From contig JAQBNL010000046.1 in NCBI GenBank assembly GCA_028288585.1, positions 20,530-84,529 of the forward strand: a stretch of 64,000 nt of DNA. Reading direction: 5' to 3'. The notes beneath the pieces were generated by a model. The model worked only from the letters and a program-made list of their open reading frames with translations, had not been told where the DNA came from and searched no databases. A program made the position numbers and the translations under genes. The stretch is from Chitinophagaceae bacterium (GTDB taxonomy: Bacteria > Bacteroidota > Bacteroidia > Chitinophagales > Chitinophagaceae). Of this stretch, positions 36,189 through 45,700 are shown one piece after another (the stretch's first letter is position 1; each line of letters starts with the position of its first letter).

Positions 36189-38921
36189 TCAAAGTTTGCA
36201 ACAACCGGGTAATATGCATTTGCCAACTCCATCAGCATCTACAGGCTGGCAGGAAGCAGGGGTTATTAATTCTTTGTCCTGGCAATCGGGTACGCCATCA
36301 CCATCTGAATCTTTAAGTAAACCACGGGCATCAACTTTGCATCCCCCAGTTAAAGTTTGAAGCGTGAATTTTAATCCCTCAACTACATCTCCCTCTTTAT
36401 TAGGTAAAATAGTAAAAGATAAAACCGGTGAGGAAACCATTTGCAATTTTTTTAATTGTTCTGCATCAACCTGGGCCGTGTACTTGCCCGGTGCAAATCC
36501 CAAAAAATTAAAATAGCCATCTGCTTCTGTAAGCGTTTGTGCAATGAGTTGCAAATGGCTGTTATAGAAATTAACAGTAATACGCCCAATGCCATTTATT
36601 CCTTTATCTGACTTATGATATACTTTACCAGACACTTCGCCCATTACTGTTATAGGAATTTGCACCAGGGTATGATGGTTGGGATCAATGAAGATCTTAA
36701 TTTTTTTCTTTTTTATTTCCCAGGCAATATTATCAAAGCCATTATCAAGTTCAAGGTAATAACCCATATAAGCATCAAGGCCAAGTACACGGATAATGGT
36801 ATCACGCTTGTCACGTTCAATGTGCCCGCCATTAATATGGAATTTAAGATCAGCGATCTTTGGTTCATTTGGCTCACGCTGCCCGTTACCATTAAGATCG
36901 AGGAAGGGCAAAATAATTATTCCTCCTTTGCCAACATTGGTTTGATTGTTTACTGCAAAGTAATTTGTTTTTTTATCAATCACCATGCTCCCCCTGGCCG
37001 ATTGAGTGGTGGTGGTAGTATTATTGCTTTGCCTTGCAGATAAAGAGGTTTGTGCAAAAGAAAAATTATAGCGCAAAGCCATTGCGATGTATTGATTATT
37101 GGCTGCTGTATTTTTTTCGTATGATACATTCATAAACCCTTGTTTAAAAATTTTTTTCTCTGCCTCAAATCTTACCATACTTATTTTTTGCTGATCATAT
37201 TCATATTTTATCTGCGGTGTAATTTTTAAGCCATGCGGTAAACGGAAAGCAAATGAAAGATTGCTGTACACTGTTGGCCGGCTTGCCCCTGTAATTTGTG
37301 CATATGTAGTAACATTGGAACTTACACCCCAAATTACTCCTGATAAAAGAAATTCAGCATTGGTGTATTTATATTTTGGAAGCACAAATTGATTAACTGT
37401 AAAACGGGATAATCCCCTGAAGTTTTTGCCCCGAAATGGTACAGACACTACAGCCTTTTTTTCTTCCAGGTAACTGTTTTTGATGGCTGTTTGTCCCTTA
37501 CTATATTTTATATAATTTAAATCGAACTGAATATTTGAAGGTAGCCGGTAACTCATAATTCCTTTTGACCTTACGCCATAAGTGTATTCGCCGGAGAGAA
37601 GCAGGTTTGAAGTAACCTGCATCGAAGCAGTTAAAAATGGCATGGCTTTGCCCGGTATAACTGATGATAAATATTCTGCGCCACCACCAAAGGTTATATG
37701 CCTTGTTAATCCGTAATTAACCACACCACGTAAAAACCTGCTTTTCTGATTATCGTCTACTATACCTGCCGTCAAAGTATATTCTACCTGGTGCAGGGGA
37801 ATAAAATTAAAAGGGATAGTGATGTATTGCTCACGGGTATTTTCTTCTCCCGATGTTCCATAAAAACGAAGCTTGATTATAGAATTGCCATACACCAATG
37901 GTATTTCAAAAGTGTAAAACCCGGAGGCATCTGCCCTGGTATAATTAACAAGCGCATTGTTTATATATAGCTCCACAATGCTTCCGGGTTCAGTTTTATC
38001 ACTTACTGTATATGTTCCGTACGATTTACGATAAGTGGTTGGTGTATTAGTGAATTGTACTCCCGTAACGGGGGCATAAACAGATGATGTGGCCTGTGTA
38101 AATATTTTACCCAGGGTAACCTGTTTTAAAATAGCATTGTTATTGTTCACATACCTCCAGCGGTAATATTGTTCTTTAAATTTAAAAGGAATGTTGCTGT
38201 TATAATTCAAAAACAAATTTGTTTCTCCTCCTGCAACTATGGCCCCGATATTCAGATTAAGGCTGGTGTTGCTTACATTATTTTCCTGTATGGAATTTAC
38301 CAGCCAGTCAGCTGCGCCTAAATGAAACAATGGAAAGCTTCTCTTTATAATAGTATCAGCTTTTATTTCGCCGTTTAGCTTATTGATATTCTGCCGCATC
38401 TGTTGCTGCCTTAACTCAATAATGGCAGGCAATTCCAACGTGGTACTTATGGTTACAGATAAGTCGCGAAAGCTATATGCACATTGTAACCCGAATACAT
38501 TTCCAAAATGATCTGATCGTAAATAGAGATTGGTTTCTGTGCGGATAAGATCGCCTGGCTTAATACTAAATGTTTTGCCCTGGTATACAATGTGGCTTTT
38601 ATTTTTATCAATAAAGAATGTGGATTTCGGATTTATAAAAAATCCTTCTTCAGTATCAAGCCCGGATGAAAGCGTATTTTTTATTTTTAAAAAATCAAAA
38701 ATCTGCTTTACGGGCAGATATACAATTTCGTTATGAATAATAGCCGGCAATTCTACACTGCCTATCCGCTGAACATTTACAGAAACTATAATTTCGTCAT
38801 CTGCCTGGCAATGGGTAATACCGGGTTTAAAGAGTAACAGTACTAAAATAATATTTCGCCATGAAAGAACATTGTTGCACCTGTAGTTCTTAAATGAAAA
38901 AAAAAAATTAATGGCAATCAT
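36189..38921 (-). CDS. Usher-like outer-membrane protein with C-terminal TSP3/cysteine linker
   Basis: A 910-residue protein with a hydrophobic export signal at about 20-39. Residues of about 40-150 form an N-terminal periplasmic region. A large beta-barrel follows, interrupted at about 300-350 by a plug-like module (EPGSIVELYINNALVNYTRA, then FYTFEIPLVYGNSIIKL) resembling the plug of FimD/PapC ushers. A carboxypeptidase-regulatory-like beta-sandwich lies at about 780-850. The last 40 residues are DSDGDGVPDCQD, then LITPASCQPVDADGVGKC, a TSP3 cysteine linker also found in the OmpA-like protein at 3725. It follows a PapD-like chaperone gene by 41 bases. The role inferred is export and assembly of the DUF4402 subunit. 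Confidence 0.7.
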   Translation of the reverse strand: MIAINFFFSFKNYRCNNVLSWRNIILVLLLFKPGITHCQADDEIIVSVNVQRIGSVELPAIIHNEIVYLPVKQIFDFLKIKNTLSSGLDTEEGFFINPKSTFFIDKNKSHIVYQGKTFSIKPGDLIRTETNLYLRSDHFGNVFGLQCAYSFRDLSVTISTTLELPAIIELRQQQMRQNINKLNGEIKADTIIKRSFPLFHLGAADWLVNSIQENNVSNTSLNLNIGAIVAGGETNLFLNYNSNIPFKFKEQYYRWRYVNNNNAILKQVTLGKIFTQATSSVYAPVTGVQFTNTPTTYRKSYGTYTVSDKTEPGSIVELYINNALVNYTRADASGFYTFEIPLVYGNSIIKLRFYGTSGEENTREQYITIPFNFIPLHQVEYTLTAGIVDDNQKSRFLRGVVNYGLTRHITFGGGAEYLSSVIPGKAMPFLTASMQVTSNLLLSGEYTYGVRSKGIMSYRLPSNIQFDLNYIKYSKGQTAIKNSYLEEKKAVVSVPFRGKNFRGLSRFTVNQFVLPKYKYTNAEFLLSGVIWGVSSNVTTYAQITGASRPTVYSNLSFAFRLPHGLKITPQIKYEYDQQKISMVRFEAEKKIFKQGFMNVSYEKNTAANNQYIAMALRYNFSFAQTSLSARQSNNTTTTTQSARGSMVIDKKTNYFAVNNQTNVGKGGIIILPFLDLNGNGQREPNEPKIADLKFHINGGHIERDKRDTIIRVLGLDAYMGYYLELDNGFDNIAWEIKKKKIKIFIDPNHHTLVQIPITVMGEVSGKVYHKSDKGINGIGRITVNFYNSHLQLIAQTLTEADGYFNFLGFAPGKYTAQVDAEQLKKLQMVSSPVLSFTILPNKEGDVVEGLKFTLQTLTGGCKVDARGLLKDSDGDGVPDCQDKELITPASCQPVDADGVGKCILPGCCKL

Positions 38922-38962
38922 TATTAAAGTATGTACAGGTAGTTAAAAATGTTTTCCATTAT

Positions 38963-39805
38963 TTAATGCAAAATAATTTCTGTTTCTGCAAACATTGTTG
39001 GAAGTGCCTGATTGTAGTAAACAATATGCAGTTTGCCTGTATGATAATTAACACCATGAATATTATTTAATCTGAAACTGAAATTGCGTATAGGATTGGG
39101 AGTATAAACTGCAATACCTTTTACTAAGCCTACACGAATTACTTTACCCTGCGGTGAAATATAATCAACAGAAATATCTCCATACACCGACATATTACCC
39201 GTGCGGTTAAAAGTAGCTTTAATCACTGCCACTGTATCTTTTACTATTTGAATGGCTGCATTTGAAAAACTTACTTTAGCATTAGATTCACCTGCCTGTA
39301 TAATTACGGGCATTGAAATCCCGATAACCGGGATCACTTTTATGGATATGCCTGAGTCTTTACCGGGCTTTTTTTCTTCAAATGATTTTTCAGTTTGTAC
39401 CGCTTTAAAATATAAATTAGAACGGTATTCTCCCGGTTCTAATTCGTTCCATTTTGTAACCTGTACTCTTACTGTTTGCGAAGAGTTAGGCGCAAGTACA
39501 ACATTGTGTGGAAAGAAACGCAAATACCCGTCTGCAAATTTTTGTGAAGAGTCAGGTTGAGTAATTTTTTCCAGTGAACCATCATCCTTCATCCTGTAAT
39601 GTATCAGGGAAATATCATAACGGGCAGTGTCCTGTCCTATATTGGCAAGATTTAACGCGTACGATTTTTTGGAGCCATCAAAAACTACACGTTTAGGGGT
39701 GATCAACAAATTTCCCTGCGCCGATATTTTTAAAGATGCGCAAAGGGAGAAGAGGGATAATGCTGACAGCATTATATAATGAACACTTGAAATGGATTTT
39801 TGCAT
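38963..39805 (-). CDS. PapD-like periplasmic fimbrial chaperone
   Basis: A 280-residue protein with signal peptide (to about residue 30, SLKISAQ). The first mature domain reads NLLITPKRVVFDGSKKSYALNLAN and PNSSQTVRVQVTKWNELEPGEYRS, the Ig-like pattern of PapD/FimC chaperones, including the edge strand and the proline-rich P-N-S-Q-T-V-R segment. A second beta-domain follows. Such chaperones cap pilin subunits in the periplasm by donor-strand complementation. The length is slightly above the classical 230-250. It sits between the DUF4402 subunit gene and the usher-like gene, as in chaperone-usher operons. Confidence 0.78.
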   Translation of the reverse strand: MQKSISSVHYIMLSALSLFSLCASLKISAQGNLLITPKRVVFDGSKKSYALNLANIGQDTARYDISLIHYRMKDDGSLEKITQPDSSQKFADGYLRFFPHNVVLAPNSSQTVRVQVTKWNELEPGEYRSNLYFKAVQTEKSFEEKKPGKDSGISIKVIPVIGISMPVIIQAGESNAKVSFSNAAIQIVKDTVAVIKATFNRTGNMSVYGDISVDYISPQGKVIRVGLVKGIAVYTPNPIRNFSFRLNNIHGVNYHTGKLHIVYYNQALPTMFAETEIILH

Positions 39806-39833
39806 TGGATATTGAACTTAGTTGGATATTGAC

Positions 39834-39851
39834 TTAACAGTTAACTGTTAA
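39834..39851. promoter_or_regulatory. 18-bp perfect palindrome upstream of the chaperone gene
   Basis: TTAACAGTTAACTGTTAA reads the same on both strands and lies 28 bases before the chaperone start (39805). Position and symmetry fit an operator for a dimeric regulator; none is identified. Confidence 0.55.
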
Positions 39852-39875
39852 ATGAAAAACCTGATCAATCAATAA

Positions 39876-39916
39876 TAAAAACACCCGGGAAGCTGCTACA
39901 TGCGGCTTCCCGGGTG
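39876..39916 (-). terminator. Terminator/attenuator after the DUF4402 gene
   Basis: CACCCGGGAAGC (39882-39893) and GCTTCCCGGGTG (39905-39916) form a 12-bp GC-rich stem. On the minus strand it is followed by TTTTTATTATT. It separates the subunit gene from the chaperone and usher genes, so it can give high subunit expression with limited read-through. Confidence 0.9.
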
Positions 39917-39926
39917 AAAGATTTTT

Positions 39927-40439
39927 TTAGTTATACGTTACTGTAACGTCAAAACCAGTAGATACATAAGCACCTGCAGTTTGAGCTGCACCAACATGTA
40001 ATGTTGCACCAACCTGAAAAGTTTCAGTACCCCCGGTTAAAGCGCCGGTTGAATTTTCTGTAAAATCAGTTAGGGCCATTGAAGTAGCCCCGCTTTTTGC
40101 AAGAACAACATCAGTATTGCCGGGTAATGTTACATAGTAAGTGAAACCTGCATCACCGGTAACTGTAAATTCAGCAGCAGTAGCAGTTACACCAGAAAGA
40201 AGTGTAACACCAGTTGGTGTAAGACCTGCATTGGTAGCTAAAACAACAGTTCCGCCGGCTGCACTTGCTACTACGTTGCCAAAATTCATACTGGCCGTAT
40301 TGCTTAAGGCAATAGGAGTAACGATGTTAGTAGCCGCAGTTGCATCTGAATTAGTTGCAGTTTGCTGAGCGAAAGAATTGCCTGAGAATGCTACCAGTAA
40401 TACTGCAATAGCGATCATTTTGTTTTTTGTGTTTTTCAT
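39927..40439 (-). CDS. DUF4402 pilin-like secreted subunit
   Basis: The start is chosen at ATG 40439 (MKNTKNKMIAIAVLLVAFSG), giving 170 residues; an upstream ATG at 40490 would bury the signal peptide. The signal peptide ends at about residue 25 (NSFAQ). The mature part has the DUF4402 pattern: an early PIALSNTASMNFGNVVAS strand, GTVVLATNAGLTPTG and a C-terminal strand VSTGFDVTVTYN. DUF4402 proteins are small beta-sandwich surface proteins often encoded beside PapD-like chaperones. It is likely the major subunit of the chaperone-usher-like system downstream. Confidence 0.8.
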   Translation of the reverse strand: MKNTKNKMIAIAVLLVAFSGNSFAQQTATNSDATAATNIVTPIALSNTASMNFGNVVASAAGGTVVLATNAGLTPTGVTLLSGVTATAAEFTVTGDAGFTYYVTLPGNTDVVLAKSGATSMALTDFTENSTGALTGGTETFQVGATLHVGAAQTAGAYVSTGFDVTVTYN

Positions 40440-40490
40440 TGGTTTTTTTTGAATTTTAATTATAAAAATGATACCAGGATTAGGTGTCAT

Positions 40491-41028
40491 TTCGGGTGTA
40501 AAAATAGAAGGCAGATATTTTTAATCTTGTAATCGATGCATTATCTTTTTGTAGAAATACTGTAAATTTTTGTAGTTTTTTTGAGGCGAATTGATAGATG
40601 AAACCTGAGTACAATATGCCGATGTTATAAGTTTGGTTGGGCACTACTTACAGCGAACTGTATTTCTTCATAAACTCCAAAACGGTTTCTCCTGTTTTTC
40701 TTTTGAATAATCTAAAGCAATAAGATTTATCAATGCATCCAGGTCATCTGTAATTTTCGATACCAAAAATTTTTGAAAACACTAGTATTCTTTTCACTTC
40801 AAGATCTATCATGCGGATGATAACCTGTTAGGAGGGTTTATTTAAACATGTTTTCATATCCTGTTTAAATATTTATCGCTCATAAATATTTAGCAAAAAT
40901 GGATATTAAATCAAACGCCGGCTTACTCAATATGCAATAAAAAATAAAATTATTTAGATAGCGTAGCTGTTATACTACATTTCTTTGGTGCATACTCTTA
41001 CATATATAATGCGATCAAAATCCAAACT
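40491..41028. other. Intergenic region with an AraC-type gene relic
   Basis: This 538-base gap between divergent units has no intact gene. The minus strand at 40648-40740 carries the relic listed separately. Elsewhere it is AT-rich, with two T-rich segments near 40550-40580. I see no convincing promoter for either flanking gene. Confidence 0.5.
40648..40740 (-). pseudogene. Remnant of an AraC-family DNA-binding domain
   Basis: In frame to a stop at 40648 the minus strand reads GCIDKSYCFRLFKRKTGETV, then LEFMKKYSSL. This resembles the second helix-turn-helix of AraC regulators (the FCRFFKKHTGKTF pattern). Upstream, the same frame has a stop within a few codons, so only about 30 codons survive. 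It is probably a decayed C-terminus. Confidence 0.5.
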
Positions 41029-41430
41029 TTGATTGATTCTTATTTAATTAATATGATGCAAAATAAAAAACTACTTGTTCTTGTTGTGGATGATTCACAG
41101 TTAATGATAAATAAAATTAAAGAGCTGCTTGAGGAATCTGCCGGCATACAAAGAATAATAACTTCCAGCTCTTATGAAGAGGCTATTAAACTAATCGATG
41201 CTGAAGAACCCGATGTGGCATTGCTGGATATAAACCTGCCTTTTTTTAAAAGTGGCATAGATATTTTAAGATACATAAAACAAAATTTTCAAAAAACTAA
41301 AATTATTATGTTCACTAACGAGGTAAGTGAATATCATAAAGACTTATGTTTAAAATTGGGTGCCAGTCATTTTGTAGATAAGTCCGTGGGCTTTGATTCA
41401 CTTTCCCAATTGGTTTGTTCTTTAAATTGA
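41029..41430 (+). CDS. Stand-alone receiver-domain response regulator
   Basis: A 133-residue protein with only a CheY-like receiver: acidic pocket VVDDSQLM (D21, D22), phospho-acceptor D67 in DVALLDINLPF, conserved T in IIMFTNE and K in HFVDKSVG. There is no output domain, so it acts by protein contact or as a phosphate relay. The start at 41029 is the longest; M9 or M10 (near 41053) is also possible because the receiver begins after MMQNKK. No kinase lies immediately adjacent; the nearest candidates are the PAS kinases downstream. Confidence 0.82.
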   Translation: MIDSYLINMMQNKKLLVLVVDDSQLMINKIKELLEESAGIQRIITSSSYEEAIKLIDAEEPDVALLDINLPFFKSGIDILRYIKQNFQKTKIIMFTNEVSEYHKDLCLKLGASHFVDKSVGFDSLSQLVCSLN

Positions 41431-41690
41431 ATTCAGTAATTGCAGGCTGGGCTTATAAAGCAGCCTGACGTATCTGAATCAATTGCTTTTTGCAAAGCTG
41501 ATCTTATAATAGAAAATTACTTCAATTGGTTTGTACAATTTATGTATAAACACCTTAACACTTATGCAAATAAATAGAAGAATTACTTAGTAGTTTTTCG
41601 ATATGTATATTAATAATTTCAATATACCTTGGCGCTTTGAAATCCATCCTCTGAGTTATTTCATTCCAAAATTTTTTGAAGTCTTTTATT

Positions 41691-42329
41691 ATGGCAAATA
41701 TTTTACTTGCAGATGATCACGAAATAATAAGATCAGGATTAAAAATATTTATTGAGCATCATATGCCTCATGCAGTTATTGATGAAGCGTGGGACGGTAA
41801 TTCTGCTTTTGAAAAAATTAAAGAAAAAGATTACCAGCTAATTATACTTGATGTAAATATGCCGCACACTGATTCATTTGGTTTGGTAAGTAATATTATT
41901 GCGCTCAGGCCTGAAGCAAACATTTTAATGTTCAGTATGAATGCTGAAGACATATATGCCAAAAAATATTTACAACTTGGTGTAAAAGGATATTTAAGCA
42001 AGGCATCATCCGAAGCGGAAATAAGAAATGCCATTGATAATGTTATAAACGCCAAAAAATATATAAGCCCTGAATTAATGCAAATGCTTACCGAAGAGGC
42101 GCTTGGTAAACGATCAAATAATCCCTTTGACGATCTGTCACCAAGAGAATTTGAAATAGTTATGCATCTTATAAGAGGGGAATCTATATCAGAAATATGC
42201 CAGGCCCTAACGCTGCATTCATCTACTGTGGGTACATTCAAAGCAAGAATATTTCAAAAACTTCACTGCACTAATATTATTGATCTGCTTGCAATGGCAA
42301 AAGCATATAATATAATTTCCCCTGATTGA
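41691..42329 (+). CDS. NarL-family response regulator (orphan paralogue)
   Basis: The start is set at ATG 41691 (MANILLADDHEII), since the five residues encoded before it add nothing to the receiver fold. The 212-residue protein has a receiver with D54 (QLIILDVNMPHTD) and a LuxR helix-turn-helix (LSPREFEIVMHLIRGESISEI). It is a close paralogue of the regulator at 53665-54303, sharing the unusual DEAWDG and DVNMP-TDSF segments. It has no cognate kinase gene attached; the kinase at 42716 starts 386 bases later. Confidence 0.88.
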   Translation: MANILLADDHEIIRSGLKIFIEHHMPHAVIDEAWDGNSAFEKIKEKDYQLIILDVNMPHTDSFGLVSNIIALRPEANILMFSMNAEDIYAKKYLQLGVKGYLSKASSEAEIRNAIDNVINAKKYISPELMQMLTEEALGKRSNNPFDDLSPREFEIVMHLIRGESISEICQALTLHSSTVGTFKARIFQKLHCTNIIDLLAMAKAYNIISPD

Positions 42330-42715
42330 TTTTCTTATAAATAATTACAGTTTTTGCCGCACAATATTTTGCGGGATTGTATCAGTTTGAAAATTATTTG
42401 CCACTGATTATACAAATTTCCACTGATACACTACCCAAGTCTGTGCAATCCGTGGCTTATTAAATCGAAACTGATACACTACCTGATTTACTACTATAAT
42501 CCTCATAATTTTTTTATCTTTATTATTCAAATGCCACGGCCTTAACTGGGATAACACGAACCCAATTCTATGGAAAATTGTAAGTTATTGTAGTACAATT
42601 TTTGATATTTTAATGATTGCCGTACTCCATGAAAAGTTACTTAAAACAAGATCGCCTCTGAAAATTTATTCTGCAATGTGAAAATAATAGTTCCTGGAAA
42701 TTTTAAATGTAACTA
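42330..42715 (+). other. Intergenic region with REP-like inverted repeat and duplicated upstream sequence
   Basis: This 386-base gap has two features. GCCACTGATT (42400-42409) and AATCCGTGGC (42447-42456) form an imperfect inverted repeat with a short direct repeat (CTGATACACTACC) inside and after it, resembling extragenic palindromic elements of Bacteroidota. The last 120 bases are similar to the sequence before the kinase gene at 48321 (for example TGATTGCCG, then CGCCTCTGAAA), so the promoter region was duplicated with the gene. Confidence 0.6.
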
Positions 42716-45700
42716 ATGTCAGAATTAAGAAAAACAGGAATTGAAGTACTGGGAGAAATACCCTGGGGGTCACACTTTTGTACCTTCTACGAAACAAAAC
42801 AGGATCTGCTCGATACCATAGTTCCCTTTTTCAAAGCCGGGTTGGCAAGTAACGAATTCTGTTTATGGGTGATCTCCGACTCCCAGCTAATTTCAATGGA
42901 AGACGCAAAAGAGCTAATGAAAAAGGCCATTCCTGACTTTGACAGGCATAGCTCGGAGGGAAATTTTGAAATCCTCAACGGGCGTGACTGGTACCTGGAA
43001 GATGATGTATTCCATTCAGAGAGAGCATTGAGTGAGTTGAGCGCAAAACTTAAACGGGCATTGTCTCTCGGGTATGAAGGTATGCGGGCTTCCGGGGATT
43101 TGTCATGGCTGGTAGAAAAGTATTGGAAAGATTTTAGCAACTACGAAAAACAGCTCAACAGTTCCATTATCGATCTGCGTATTATGGTGTTGTGTACCTA
43201 TCCACTGGTAAAAAGCGGCGCTGCTGAAGTACTTGACGTTGTACAATCGCACCAGTTTGCCATAGCAAGACGAAAAGGAGAATGGGAAGTGATTGAAACT
43301 GCCATGTTGATAAAAGCGCAGGCTGAAATACAAAGACTTAATAAACAGTTACAGGACACCAAAATAAAAACCCGCAGGCCATTTGTAATTTTGAACTATT
43401 TACTATCCGTCTTGTCAGTTGGTGCCGCACTAATCATTGCACGATGGCTGGACGTCAACATGGTTACTGCGCCTGTATCCCTGTTTCTTTGTGCCATCAT
43501 ATTCAGTGCATGGTATGGTGGAGTAAAGCCAGGCTTGCTTGCGGTGGCGCTGTCTATACTGGCATTCAAATTCTACTTCGTGGCTCCGCTTTATTCGTTG
43601 AAGGTTGAAATAAATTCACTTCCCCGTTATCTCATTTTTGTGCTGGCAATGTTTTTTGTCGGCATATTGTCTGCTACACAAAGGAAGGTAACAGAATCGC
43701 TCAGGCGTGCACGCAACATCCTGGAGGGCACTGTCCAAAAGCTCAATCATACCAATGCGGTATTACAAAAAGAAATTTCTGTTCGCAAGCAAGCCGAAAA
43801 TACATTGCGCAAAAGCGAAGATAACATCCGGCTTATCATCAACACAATTCCTATTATGGCCTGGAGTCTTCAGCCTGACGGCTTCGTTGATTTTGTTAAT
43901 CAGCGTTGGCTGGACTATGCAGGGGAAGAGTCAATTGATAATCCTAATGGAATAATTCATCCCGAAGACGTACCAGTTGTGATAGAAAAATGGCATACGA
44001 ATAAGGCAGCAGGGAAGGCTTATGAGGATGAAATGCGATTGCGCCAGGTAAATGGAGAATATCGATGGTTCCTGGTTCGCACAGCACCGCTACATAACGA
44101 ACAGGGAAACATCATTAAGTGGTATGGTGTGTCGATTGACATTGAGGATAGTAAACGGGCAGAGGATGCATTGCGAAAAAGCAAAGACAGTATCCGGCTT
44201 ATCATTGATACTATTCCCGTTATGACCTGGACCCTTGGACCAGATGGTAGTGTTGACTTCCTCAATCAACGCTGGCTGGACTATGCCGGTATTTCCATGG
44301 AGGAAGAAATTGAAAATCCCCTGGGCCTGGTCCATCCCGAAGATCGTGCTGGTGTGATGGAAAAATGGAGTGCAACCCTGGTCACCGGTGAACCTTCCGA
44401 ATATGAGATGCGCCTGCGGAGGGCTGATGGTGAATATCGCTGGTTCCTGCTCCGCACGGCACCGCTACACAACGAGCAGGGAAACATCGTTAAGTGGTAT
44501 GGAGTCTGCATCGACATTGAAGATAAAAAGCGGGCAGAAAATGAATTGCAGCTGGCTTACCAACGTTTATCTTATCATGTTGAAAATACACCACTTGCTG
44601 TTATTGAGTTGGATAAAGACCTGTTCATTAAGCGATGGTCAAAACGTGCTGAAGAAATTTTTGGCTGGAAGGAAGCAGAAGCACTTGGAAAAAATGTGTA
44701 TGATCCTGGCTTTCCCATCATCTATGAAGAAGATAAATCGCAGGTGGATAAAATTAATGTGAAGTTGGTGGAAGGAGTTGTTAACAGGAACCTTAGTCTC
44801 AACCGTAATAATACCAAAGACGGTAACATAATTTATTCCGAATGGTATAATTCTGTTTTGAAAGATGAGCACGGAAATGTAATAACCATTTTGTCGTTAG
44901 TACACAATGTAACTGAAAGAAAAAAGGCAGAAGAACAAAAAGAATTTGAACAAAGAGACAAGGAAGCATTAATCAACACTACTGATGACATGATATGGAG
45001 TGTGAGCAGGGATTTAAAAATTATCGCTGTTAATAAAGCTTATATCCGGGAAATTAAAACTTTAACAGGCATCACTGCCAAACCCGGAGATAATGTGCTG
45101 ATGCCGGATGTTGTTCCCGGGGATATTGTAGCTTTTTGGGAAGAAGCCTATACCACGGCATTGTCAGGCAAAACTTTTAAAAAAGACACGTTCATCCCGG
45201 CCTTCAATAAATCTGGGGAGAGATGGAGGGAGACTTCTTATAATCCTATTTACAAAGATGAAATAGTTGTTGCCGTTGCCTGTTATTCAAGAGATATAAC
45301 AGAAAGAAAAAAAGCGGAAAAAACATTGAACCAATCCTATGAAGAAATAAGGCGGTTGACCGAACATCTTCATAATATTCGTGAGGAGGAACGAACACAT
45401 ATCGCAAGGGAAATTCATGATGAATTGGGATCGCAATTAACAGTGTTGAAAATGGATGTATCATGGTTAAAGAAAAGATTAAGTGACGCAGGCGAAACAA
45501 TAAAACAAAAAATAAAAGGTCTTATAGATATGCTTGATGCAACAGTAAAATCAGTGAGAAGAATTTCTTCGGAATTGCGTCCAAGCTTGCTGGATGATAT
45601 TGGGCTGGTTGCCGCCATGGAATGGCATCTGAAAGAATTTGAAAAAAGAGCGGGGATTACAATTATTTTCAATGAATCGGTAAATGGATTGAAAGTGCCC

